This document shows positions 1-7,818 of a DNA stretch of 50,419 nucleotides, one piece after another (position 1 is the stretch's first letter; each line of letters starts with the position of its first letter). This DNA is from Candidatus Methanoperedens sp. BLZ2. GTDB lineage: Archaea; Halobacteriota; Methanosarcinia; Methanosarcinales; Methanoperedenaceae. Made by a program: the position numbers and the translations under genes. The stretch is from NCBI RefSeq assembly GCF_002487355.1, contig NZ_NTMG01000072.1, positions 1 through 50,419 of the forward strand, given 5' to 3'. A model generated the notes under the pieces. The model had not been told where the DNA came from. It did not search any database and saw only the letters and a program-made list of their open reading frames with translations.

Positions 1-367
1 AAAATGTAGAACTAGTGATTTTTTTTAAAAATAGGAAGTTTTGGGACAGCCTGTGAAGGTGTATTTAAGTACTATAATTTTATCGATTCCTTACTAATAT
101 TCAGCGCATATCAAATCTACCGAATTTAAGAACTGTGCCAACTTATTAGCTAAAATCAGATTGTTAAAGGAGTATATCATGGTATGAACGAAAGGGAGTT
201 CAAAGTGCTTATTAAGTATTCTCATCAGCTTTTCTTGCTTTAGTGCCTTTCCACAGTATGCGTAATTAAACCCTCTTTATTTTCCTAAAAATGTATTTTA
301 CAAAAGCTAAGGTAGCTTAGAGCCTTCTTTATTGGTGTTGAACCATCTATCTTGGTGGTATTGTTAT
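1..367. other. gene-free left edge
   Basis: AT-rich DNA with stop codons in all frames. I see no convincing gene, RNA or repeat. The open frame reaching back from about position 473 only overlaps the 3' end of the neighbouring membrane-protein gene in another frame. An upstream gene may end just outside the window. Confidence 0.5.
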
Positions 368-919
368 TCACCATCTTTTCTTTACAATGTAATAGAGAAT
401 AAGGATTGGAATTGTGAATAATATAATAAAGCCTATAAATTGAATCGATATACCCACCAATATAATAAACCATGTTACGTCTGGAAAGTACTCTCTAAAG
501 CTACCTGCAATGGCATGATAGCCGTTTGAATCTTTTATAACTTCTATTTCAATCTTGTAAACAGGTATGTTGAAGTATGTATACCCAACAAGACCAACCT
601 TCCAAGCTTTTTCAGCAGGTTCAACCCCCAACGGTAACGGTTTATTTAACATATCTATCTCTTGTATGGCTTTTACTTTATACCACCAAGTTAAAGGTGC
701 TTCGCTATCTGCATCATCAATTGCAATCTCAGATACAAGCCTCTTTTCATCCTCTAATCCTGAGTAGTTATCAGGCAAAAATACAGGTAGATAAATCCAG
801 ATTAAAATTAAAATTAAGATAGTCCTTTTCAGTAGAATATTCCTTTTGGTGTGTTGTTTTTTTAGATATTCCATAAATTGATAATTCTCTGAATCTCTCT
901 GCAGTTTATGGTTCTTCAT
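368..919 (-). CDS. hypothetical membrane protein, two TM segments
   Basis: A 183-residue protein of unrecognised family. A basic N-terminus is followed by one hydrophobic segment at about residues 31-49 (ILILILIWIYLPVFL), a soluble stretch of about 90 residues, and a C-terminal membrane segment at about 150-178, so the middle part is probably extracytoplasmic. It lies in a run of three minus-strand genes coding for exported or membrane proteins, which suggests a common cell-surface role. I cannot name a function. Confidence 0.6.
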   Translation of the reverse strand: MKNHKLQRDSENYQFMEYLKKQHTKRNILLKRTILILILIWIYLPVFLPDNYSGLEDEKRLVSEIAIDDADSEAPLTWWYKVKAIQEIDMLNKPLPLGVEPAEKAWKVGLVGYTYFNIPVYKIEIEVIKDSNGYHAIAGSFREYFPDVTWFIILVGISIQFIGFIILFTIPILILYYIVKKRW

Positions 920-938
920 AAAAAAATAAAAATATTTG

Positions 939-1598
939 TCACCTCCCGAATTTGATATATACTGGATATATATAATCTATGGTAGTACGTATTTCTTTAT
1001 TTGAATTCTCTCTATATACATCTTCCGGGCCGGCATCAACAAGGAACACTCTTTTATCGCTTTGTATTCTCAGCAAGTCTTTAGCATGTATCCGAGTTTT
1101 CACTGAAACAATCTTATCAATTAGCTTGAAATCAGTGTAATTGCGTCCAATATTTTCCTCCGTTTGCTTGATCAACTTCGTTGGTGTCTCATTAGAGAGA
1201 ACTCCCATGCCTTCTGGATAGGAGTTATACATATAGCTAAGTTCTTCCAATCCATAACTATTCATAAAACTCCTGTATGCTTCTATAGGATACTTATCGT
1301 TGAATGTTATCACTGCATCTACTATAGTATCACCATGTGTATTAGAAAGATATTTGAGAGTTGCAGTTCTCTGATTTACGTACTTTGTTAAGGTGCTTCC
1401 GTCTGATATTTCCGGATGTACTCTTATGAATACTTTATCATCCTTGAAATGTGTAGTTTTGTAAGATTCAATTTCATTCTTCTTGAGTTCTTGGGATACT
1501 ATATTTCCCTTATTTAATATATCATTAATGCCTGAAACAGCTGTGATACCTATTATTAGCACTCCTATTAGAAGTACTGTCTTAAAAATCGTCTTCAT
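939..1598 (-). CDS. hypothetical exported/anchored protein
   Basis: A 219-residue protein with a classic N-terminal signal or anchor: Lys at 2 and 6, then a hydrophobic run to about residue 23. The rest is soluble, without Cys and without a motif I recognise. The gene starts with ATG after a GGAGGTAGG-like site. It is 12 bases downstream of the next exported-protein gene, so the two are probably co-transcribed. Function unknown. Confidence 0.6.
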   Translation of the reverse strand: MKTIFKTVLLIGVLIIGITAVSGINDILNKGNIVSQELKKNEIESYKTTHFKDDKVFIRVHPEISDGSTLTKYVNQRTATLKYLSNTHGDTIVDAVITFNDKYPIEAYRSFMNSYGLEELSYMYNSYPEGMGVLSNETPTKLIKQTEENIGRNYTDFKLIDKIVSVKTRIHAKDLLRIQSDKRVFLVDAGPEDVYRENSNKEIRTTIDYIYPVYIKFGR

Positions 1599-1610
1599 TT
1601 TCCTACCTCC

Positions 1611-2252
1611 TCATGGAACTTCAGTTGTCCTGGTTAAGTCTGAATAACTATCGGGACCAAAATCATATCGGTAGTCAGCATATTCAGCCTGTGTTAATAG
1701 TTCCAATGTCCCGCTCGTAGTTCTCTTCTTGAATATTACGTCCATATAGTACCATGTATTGGCTTGAATGTTCTGTGGGCTGTAAGTTACGAGTTCTGCC
1801 TCTTCATCATTTTGAAGAAATGGAAGGTCGCACCATGGATATGTCGCTTCTTCACTTGCTTCATGTACGTCGGGAAGATTAGTCCACCATCCGTAATCTA
1901 TACATAATGAGCTCTGGAAATCCCACTTATCCACATCTCTAGAAAACTCATGCTGATACTTTCCATTACTTCCTGTTTTACTATGAAGATCGTTCGCATG
2001 AGCTTGATCCCAAGCAAACCACTGGAAGTATTCCACATAAGTGCCATCGTCATATATCCTATCAGGATATGTAAATTGATTTGGTGCCCATGAAGCAACT
2101 GCTAATACCCCATCAGCCATCAGTAATATTACCATAGCTGATACTACAATTTTCAAATATTTTTCCCAATTATATTTTTTTTTCAAGTTTCCACCTCTTT
2201 TGTTCATAGCTTGCAATATTTTTAAGTCCAGTTTTTTAAGCGTTTTTCCCAC
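1611..2252 (-). CDS. hypothetical exported protein, Trp/Tyr/Asp-rich
   Basis: A 213-residue protein with a long basic N-terminus and a hydrophobic segment at about residues 34-53 ending in a signal-peptidase-like site (VLAVASWA). An in-frame ATG at residue 16 could be the true start, which would give a more normal signal peptide. The mature part is rich in Trp, Tyr and Asp with two Cys, as in extracellular beta-rich proteins. It is first in the minus-strand trio. A TATA-like run (about 2300-2313) lies upstream on the correct side. Confidence 0.55.
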   Translation of the reverse strand: MGKTLKKLDLKILQAMNKRGGNLKKKYNWEKYLKIVVSAMVILLMADGVLAVASWAPNQFTYPDRIYDDGTYVEYFQWFAWDQAHANDLHSKTGSNGKYQHEFSRDVDKWDFQSSLCIDYGWWTNLPDVHEASEEATYPWCDLPFLQNDEEAELVTYSPQNIQANTWYYMDVIFKKRTTSGTLELLTQAEYADYRYDFGPDSYSDLTRTTEVP

Positions 2253-2390
2253 TGTTACAAGCTAGCCTTTATCTTATGGATTCCAAGTATATATTAGTAC
2301 CTTTATATAATATCAAATCAATTCTATAACATTAGTTGAATCGTATAATTTGACATTACTTTACTAATATTAGAGGGTTTCTAAAATTTA

Positions 2391-2585
2391 TTGGGTGTGG
2401 GCTTCGGGGCAACAATCAATCTTGTAAATGCTTCTTTATTGGTGGGAATTTCTGGAGCATTCAGGCTTTACATAGCCTTTCTTTTCTTTGGAGCAAAACC
2501 CAGCGTTTTAGCTTCTATAGGCGGAGGCTTGGTGATATATACGGTATTACCCCCCACTGAACTCACATCTCTGCGAGCTCTCTGA
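2391..2585 (+). pseudogene. membrane-protein fragment (possible remnant)
   Basis: An open frame of 64 codons starting TTG encodes two hydrophobic, Gly-rich stretches and then runs into DNA that matches the opposite-strand transposase remnant, where it stops. It has no ribosome binding site I trust. I read it as the leftover of a membrane protein gene cut by the insertion sequence; it could also be a chance open frame. Confidence 0.25.
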
Positions 2586-2901
2586 CACCTATATTGAACA
2601 ATTTATAGGTTCCAATAAGCTCGGAAGTTAAATGGAAGGCTCGAATAACCTTTTTTCCTACACTTTCCCTGGTGAATTGATGAACTTTATTCAATCTTAT
2701 GCAATTTTTTGCCACATTGAAAAAAAGTTCAATATTTGATCTAAGTTCTCTGAAAACAGGCCAAATTTCCAGTATTTCAATAAACTCCTTTGTAATTTTC
2801 TTCCAAATATTCAATAAATACCTTTTTCTTTCATATACTGCACGGCTACCTCCAAACGCACCCGATTTATTAGCAATAATACTTAAGCGCTCCCAGGGCA
2901 T
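2563..2901 (-). pseudogene. transposase remnant, C-terminal part
   Basis: A 112-residue open frame whose first residues are the 3' end of the adjacent HgdC-like gene read in another frame. From about residue 11 it resembles the C-terminal third of an IS4/IS5/IS1182-type transposase: KRYLLNIWKK, then RSNIELFFNVAKNCIRL and KVHQFTRESV. The N-terminal and catalytic DDE part is absent. It is a decayed insertion sequence that also set the present 3' end of the HgdC-like gene. Family assignment is from general resemblance only. Confidence 0.5.
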
Positions 2902-3556
2902 TCACAATCTGGGGTTCATCCGGCACCAGGACTTCTTTTTGGAGGATATCCTCAAGTGCTGACAGCATTCCTTTATTCTTTACTGTCCCGCCAATAAGAA
3001 CAAGTTTTTGCGCCTCTGGTATCATAAACGAGATCCTGCGCGCAAATGCATAATGCATCCCTGCAATAACTTCTTCCTGTGTATATCCTGCAACAAGCTG
3101 TGAGATCATCTCGGAAAGAGCAAATACTCCGCATGTGTTATTTATCGCAGGAATTCGTTTTGCCCTGCTGTGAAATGAACCCATCTCTTTTAGTTCGATC
3201 TTGAAATAATTTGCAACGAATTCAAGGAAAGCGCCTGTTCCTGCGCTGCATTTGTCGTTTATTATGAAATTATTTTTTTTGACATCGATGACCTTTGTGT
3301 CCTGTCCCCCGATATCAACGATCACATCAGCATCTGGAAAATAATGCCGGACGCCATAAATGGCAGCTGTTATTTCAGTGACAGAGGCGCGATGAGGGAT
3401 TGACTTTCGAAAATACCCGGTTGAAATAATATCATTCCCGTCAATTCCAGTTATCAGGTCTTTCCAGTTGTGCGTCCCTGCTATCTGGTATTTTATCTCG
3501 CCATCTTCAATTGAAACTTTTTTTGCAGTCGTACTGCCCACGTCAAGCCCTATCAT
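2870..3556 (-). CDS. 2-hydroxyacyl-CoA dehydratase activator-like ATPase (HgdC/BadF family)
   Basis: A 228-residue ASKHA-fold ATPase. Members use ATP to push one electron from a [4Fe-4S] cluster at the dimer interface onto a partner dehydratase or reductase. Visible are the phosphate-1 loop GLDVGSTTAKK, DIGGQDTK, and the two cluster Cys in NDKCSAGTG and NNTCGVFALSEM, and a phosphate-2 loop LIGGTVKNKG. It overlaps its HgdB-like partner by 4 bases (ATGA), so the two are translationally coupled. The C-terminus (ALGALKYYC) ends exactly where transposase-like DNA begins, so the last few native residues were probably replaced. The substrate is unknown. Confidence 0.85.
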   Translation of the reverse strand: MIGLDVGSTTAKKVSIEDGEIKYQIAGTHNWKDLITGIDGNDIISTGYFRKSIPHRASVTEITAAIYGVRHYFPDADVIVDIGGQDTKVIDVKKNNFIINDKCSAGTGAFLEFVANYFKIELKEMGSFHSRAKRIPAINNTCGVFALSEMISQLVAGYTQEEVIAGMHYAFARRISFMIPEAQKLVLIGGTVKNKGMLSALEDILQKEVLVPDEPQIVNALGALKYYC

Positions 3557-4539
3557 GATCTTTCAAGTAACTCCCTGAAGGCTTCAAGCCTCAATTTTAT
3601 CTGCTCAGGAGTATTACCCGGAAGGTCTCCCTGGATTGTCAGCATCGGGTAATCAAGATTTGACCTCATGATCTCATCTTCAAGCATGTGATGACAGGCA
3701 AATTGCGTATAATGTATTATTCCGTCAACTTTTCTTTTTTCAAGTTCCTCCTGGAGGAATTTTATCCTGAAATCAAGCGGCCTGGCAAAGGTGTAGTTGC
3801 AGTAATCACGGGCGATCCCGGGAATATCATTCCCGGAGTGCCTGATAAATTCAAAAGGAAGCTCATCAAATACTACAGCAAGTCCCAGAGCCCGGGCAAC
3901 ATCATGGAAATCATGAAATATAGGAGGAACACCAATCAATGCAACCCTGTTCTTCAGGTCAATTTTTCGCTCTTTTGTTGAGGAAATAACTTCCTTGAAT
4001 TTATCAAGATTGCCCATCAGGTCTGAAAAAGAGATCATGATCCGAAAAGCATCACCTGCCGAAATCTTTCCATCCGCTCTTTTTTTATCAATTTTTTGCC
4101 CTAATTTTTTAAGCTCCCTGATCTGTCCGGGTTTTTCGGGTGATCCAACATTTCCCAGGAAATCACTGAGTTTATACAATTGTGATTCCAGATAATCGGG
4201 ATCCCCGTCAAAAGGATAAAAGAAAAAGTGGGTGGGAATGCCGCTCATAGCAACTTTCTGGCCGTCCACAAGCGCATTATGGCAATCCCCGCCTGCAACC
4301 ACGATAAGAGAGTCAATATCGATCTCTCTTTTCGAGAGCATCTCCTGCCAGATGGCAGTCCAGGCGCATAATTTATTGCGTGGGTATTTTTTTGATCCGG
4401 GGATGACATTATTGACATCGAAAGGCTCACTATTGCAAGCAAATATCAATTCCGGCGGAACAAGAGCAGTAATTGCGGTCTTTTTTTGCACAATGCACCA
4501 ATTATTTACCGTTAATTTATATTTTTGTATGAGTTTCAC
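3553..4539 (-). CDS. 2-hydroxyacyl-CoA dehydratase subunit-like protein (HgdB family)
   Basis: A 328-residue member of the HgdB/FldBC family, whose proteins bind [4Fe-4S] and receive an electron from the activator encoded just downstream. Candidate cluster ligands are Cys35, Cys58, Cys86 and the Cys in FACHHML; the C-terminal QGDLPGN matches the usual GDxxD-type region. The GTG start overlaps the elp3 stop (GTGA). Only one HgdB-like subunit is present, not the usual pair, which fits the archaeal single-subunit branch rather than a classical amino-acid fermenting dehydratase. It could equally be a double-cubane reductase-like protein. The reaction is not deducible. Confidence 0.75.
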   Translation of the reverse strand: MKLIQKYKLTVNNWCIVQKKTAITALVPPELIFACNSEPFDVNNVIPGSKKYPRNKLCAWTAIWQEMLSKREIDIDSLIVVAGGDCHNALVDGQKVAMSGIPTHFFFYPFDGDPDYLESQLYKLSDFLGNVGSPEKPGQIRELKKLGQKIDKKRADGKISAGDAFRIMISFSDLMGNLDKFKEVISSTKERKIDLKNRVALIGVPPIFHDFHDVARALGLAVVFDELPFEFIRHSGNDIPGIARDYCNYTFARPLDFRIKFLQEELEKRKVDGIIHYTQFACHHMLEDEIMRSNLDYPMLTIQGDLPGNTPEQIKLRLEAFRELLERS

Positions 4540-6143
4540 AATCTTTTTGTCATGTATGGTCCTTCTCGCTCATATCCGAATTTCCTGTAGTAATCCCTTA
4601 CACCTATACCGCTTGTTACCGCAATTTTCTTATATCCGGAGGCTCTTGCGGTTTCTTCGGCGTGTGCCAGGAGTTCTTCGCCATAGCCCTTGTGCTGCCA
4701 CTGCGATTTACCCGCATCCTCACCCGGCGCTACCATCGAGCCGTAGACATGCAGTTCACGTATAAGTGCTGCGCCTTTAAGTTCTGCCCTGTGGGGCGAC
4801 GCCGGGAAGCGCAGCCTCAGGAAGCCGATCAATACATCCATTGCTGCATCTTCAAATGAAATGAAATGTTCCAGACCGCCGCAAGCCCTGTATTTTTCGC
4901 TTGTCAGTTCAATATTCTCAGGTTTTACTCCTGAAAGCTCCTTATGCCCGACTTCACGGCACCTGATGCACCTGCATTTTCCTCCCATTTCCTTCAACCG
5001 CTCCTGGGCAAGCTGTCTGATATTGCTTTTCCTTATACCCGCAAGCACCTGGTATGCTGGAATATCGCGCTGGATCCTTTGCAGGCGTACCCATTTGGGC
5101 AGCAGGGCTTTTATCTTTGCAAGCAACTCGACAGCTTCAAGCACTTCAAGAGGCGCATAATTCCCGATTTCCCACATCCCGTGAAGCCTTGTGCCTTCTG
5201 TGACAAGTGTGGGATATATTTTGAGATAATCCGGCATAAAGCGCTCGTCTTCGAATAATCTTTTGAACATCCGAAGATCAGAATCCACTGTTGCACCCGG
5301 AAGTCCGGGCATCATATGGAATCCGACTTTCAGTCCGCTGTCCCTGAGTCTCATATTGGCATCGGCACTTGCTGCAACTGTATGCCCGCGCTGTATGCCT
5401 GCGAGGATGAAATCATACGTGTTCTGGACACCTATCTCCACCTTTGTCGCACCAAGTTCAAGAATAGTATCAATATGCTCTTTTTTTGTCCAGTCGGGTC
5501 TTGTCTCAATGGTTATCCCGACATTTCGTACCTCGGCGCTCTCGTTTGCGGATTGGACTTCTTCTACTGGAATATAGGTCATGTCTTTTCGCCATTCTGT
5601 TCCATAAAAATCATTCATGGCCTCGATACAGCGTTTTACGAACCATTCCTGGTAGCACAATGTACGCGAGGTATAAGTTCCACCCATTACGATAAGTTCC
5701 GCTTTCTCAACAGGATGGCCAATTTGTGAAAGCTGTTTTAAGCGCGACAAGACCTGCAAATAGGGATCAAAATTATTCTCAAAAGCCCGCTTGGCCGCGG
5801 GTTCAGCTCCCATGTAACTCTGCGGCGAGTGGAATTTGGAATCAGCGCCTCCCGGACAGGGAATGCACAGGCCGTGAGGACATGGCGCAGGAGATGTCAT
5901 GGCTGCTATCACAGCGACTCCTGATATCGTTCTTACGGGTTTTAACTGGAGATGTTCAAGGACGTATTGTTTCTCCTCATTGTTGCGGGCAGCGGCAAGG
6001 ATCTGGGAATTACCAGGAAGGGATGAAAGTTTATAGCGAATGCTGGCTGCTTTTTTCGCTGCATTGAGGGCTTTTTCATCAGGGATCTCATTTCGAAGGA
6101 GCTGTTCTATGATATCCCTGGCTGCTGATTCGGTAGAGGTCAT
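4536..6143 (-). CDS. elp3: Elp3: tRNA U34 carboxymethyltransferase
   Basis: A 535-residue Elp3 with an N-terminal radical SAM domain and C-terminal GNAT domain, as in archaeal stand-alone Elp3. It makes cm5U-type modifications at wobble uridine 34 from acetyl-CoA via a radical mechanism. The cluster motif is Cys88-x4-Cys93-x2-Cys96 in APCPHGLCIPCPGG. Later are ETRPDWT, GVQNTYD and GFHMMPGLPG typical of the family, a Cys-rich linker (KCRCIRCREVG), and the GNAT acetyl-CoA loop QHKGYGEELL. The length is normal. It lies 39 bases behind tpiA and overlaps the next gene by 4 bases. Confidence 0.95.
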   Translation of the reverse strand: MTSTESAARDIIEQLLRNEIPDEKALNAAKKAASIRYKLSSLPGNSQILAAARNNEEKQYVLEHLQLKPVRTISGVAVIAAMTSPAPCPHGLCIPCPGGADSKFHSPQSYMGAEPAAKRAFENNFDPYLQVLSRLKQLSQIGHPVEKAELIVMGGTYTSRTLCYQEWFVKRCIEAMNDFYGTEWRKDMTYIPVEEVQSANESAEVRNVGITIETRPDWTKKEHIDTILELGATKVEIGVQNTYDFILAGIQRGHTVAASADANMRLRDSGLKVGFHMMPGLPGATVDSDLRMFKRLFEDERFMPDYLKIYPTLVTEGTRLHGMWEIGNYAPLEVLEAVELLAKIKALLPKWVRLQRIQRDIPAYQVLAGIRKSNIRQLAQERLKEMGGKCRCIRCREVGHKELSGVKPENIELTSEKYRACGGLEHFISFEDAAMDVLIGFLRLRFPASPHRAELKGAALIRELHVYGSMVAPGEDAGKSQWQHKGYGEELLAHAEETARASGYKKIAVTSGIGVRDYYRKFGYEREGPYMTKRL

Positions 6144-6182
6144 TCAGAAATCAAAACAACTTGTATTGCTATAAACGTTACA

Positions 6183-6854
6183 TTAAATCTTCTTCACCAG
6201 GTCAAACAGCGCCGCCCTCGGATCTTTTGCCTTGATAACTCCTGATGCCAGAAGCACGCCTCCGGTCCCCAGTTCAATTGCCGCAGCCACATCATCTCCT
6301 GTAGAAATCCCGGCGCCGCAAAGCACTTTGACCATTGGGTTTATTTTTTTCACAGCGTTCACTGAGCCGCTAACGATTTCGGGATTTGCTTTAGAGACAG
6401 GAATCCCTGAACCAATGAGCTCAGGTGGTTCGACTGCCACAAAATCCGGAGAAAGCGCTGCTGCTGCTGATGTTACTGAAATATTATTCGTGCAGACAAT
6501 TGTCACCAATCCTGCTTTTTTTGCTGATTGAATTGCTGAATCGATCTCAGACAGCAGGATACGGCGCTCCGAATGGTTGATAAGTGTTCCCTTTGCTCCG
6601 GCTGACAGGACGCAATCCGCAGTTATGTGACCGGTATAACTTCCAGCGCTAACGCTATCGATATGCTGGGCGAACACAGGTATTTTTACAACGCCTGCAA
6701 CCCTGAAAACATCAGGTGTCTGCGGGCAGGCAATTATCTCTATGCCTGACTCAATACTGACTTCTTCGCAGTATTTCGCCATCAGTACTGCTTTCTCGCC
6801 CATGCTTTCTGCATAGGTTTTGAAATTCAATACTATAAGTGGTTTTTGACCCAT
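6183..6854 (-). CDS. tpiA: triosephosphate isomerase (archaeal type)
   Basis: A 223-residue TIM, the short archaeal form that is usually tetrameric. It interconverts glyceraldehyde 3-phosphate and dihydroxyacetone phosphate in glycolysis/gluconeogenesis. The catalytic set is visible: Asn10 and Lys12 in LNFKTYAES, His94 in INHSERR, Glu142 in AVEPPELIGSG, and the phosphate loop GTGGVLLASG near the C-terminus. It sits 20 bases downstream of the KaiC-like gene and is probably in the same transcript as elp3. Confidence 0.95.
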   Translation of the reverse strand: MGQKPLIVLNFKTYAESMGEKAVLMAKYCEEVSIESGIEIIACPQTPDVFRVAGVVKIPVFAQHIDSVSAGSYTGHITADCVLSAGAKGTLINHSERRILLSEIDSAIQSAKKAGLVTIVCTNNISVTSAAAALSPDFVAVEPPELIGSGIPVSKANPEIVSGSVNAVKKINPMVKVLCGAGISTGDDVAAAIELGTGGVLLASGVIKAKDPRAALFDLVKKI

Positions 6855-6874
6855 GGAAATAGGATATAAAAAAA

Positions 6875-7645
6875 TTAAGAAGTATAAACTCCTTCTCCAG
6901 GATGCACAACTATTCCTGTTGGTGTGATTTCATACGGATGGATGCCTTTGCTATGGTCCGATCCCCTCATCTTGAAAACCTCGACACTTCTAATCCTGAC
7001 ATCGTTAACCCGTTTGTTATACATTACTATTGTACCTTCGGTTACGAATGTTTCAACCCCGAACCTGCTGGTTGAATTTTCATCTATTATTTCACAGGTC
7101 ATAAACGAAGTTAATCCCAGTACTTCAAGAGTTGTGCTCAATTTTAAAAGCTCGACTCTTATTTTTGAAGGATCCTGCAAGTAAAAACCGATAGATGTTG
7201 TTCCATCAACAAGCGCCCTCTTGGCATCGATCGTATCCTGTATGGCAATTATCTGGTCCATCATGGAGCGAAGATCAAAAGGTCTTACATCAACGTATTT
7301 TTCATGGGATGGAATGCCTATCTTGGTTGAACATGCATCAATTATCGCAAGTTTTCCTTCATCCTCAAGGGCCTCAAAATCCCATCCGAACTTCAGGACA
7401 TTTTCCCTGACCTGATCAGGTCGTTCCTCTGTCGCTATATATATACCATTTTCTCCATATTTTGTTATGCCGTTATAGAGGTACTGGAGCCCAAATATGG
7501 TCTTTCCACAACCTGCTGCTCCCGATAACAGATATGATCTGTTTCTTAGTAATCCACCGCCACACAATTCGTCAAAACCTTCTATCCCTGTAGGAACACG
7601 CTTTGAGTCACCTTTTTCTGTCTTAATCTTTTTCTTATCAACCAT
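6875..7645 (-). CDS. KaiC-like RecA-superfamily ATPase
   Basis: A 256-residue single-domain KaiC-like protein. The start TGIEGFDELCGGG is diagnostic, followed by an intact Walker A GAAGCGKT (residues 42-49), TEERPDQVREN, and a Walker B-like RALVDGTTS. Such archaeal KaiC homologues are thought to be signalling ATPases that switch by ATP binding or autophosphorylation and partner with other domains. I chose ATG at 7645 rather than TTG at 7654, because AAGG lies nine bases before it. It leads the tpiA-elp3-HgdBC run. Unlike the KaiC-like proteins at 10609-12484, its P-loop is intact. Confidence 0.85.
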   Translation of the reverse strand: MVDKKKIKTEKGDSKRVPTGIEGFDELCGGGLLRNRSYLLSGAAGCGKTIFGLQYLYNGITKYGENGIYIATEERPDQVRENVLKFGWDFEALEDEGKLAIIDACSTKIGIPSHEKYVDVRPFDLRSMMDQIIAIQDTIDAKRALVDGTTSIGFYLQDPSKIRVELLKLSTTLEVLGLTSFMTCEIIDENSTSRFGVETFVTEGTIVMYNKRVNDVRIRSVEVFKMRGSDHSKGIHPYEITPTGIVVHPGEGVYTS

Positions 7646-7818
7646 GAAATTCAACCTTGATATAATATTCTTTTACTATATAAATACTTATTCGTCTTAT
7701 AGTTATAATTATGAGGCTTTTGTCTATTAAATAGTATAAGCGGTGAATAAAGTCTGGCCAAAAAAGCAAAGATTTATTTTTCCGGAGTCCTGTATAGTTA
7801 TTATTTCGGGGGTATATC

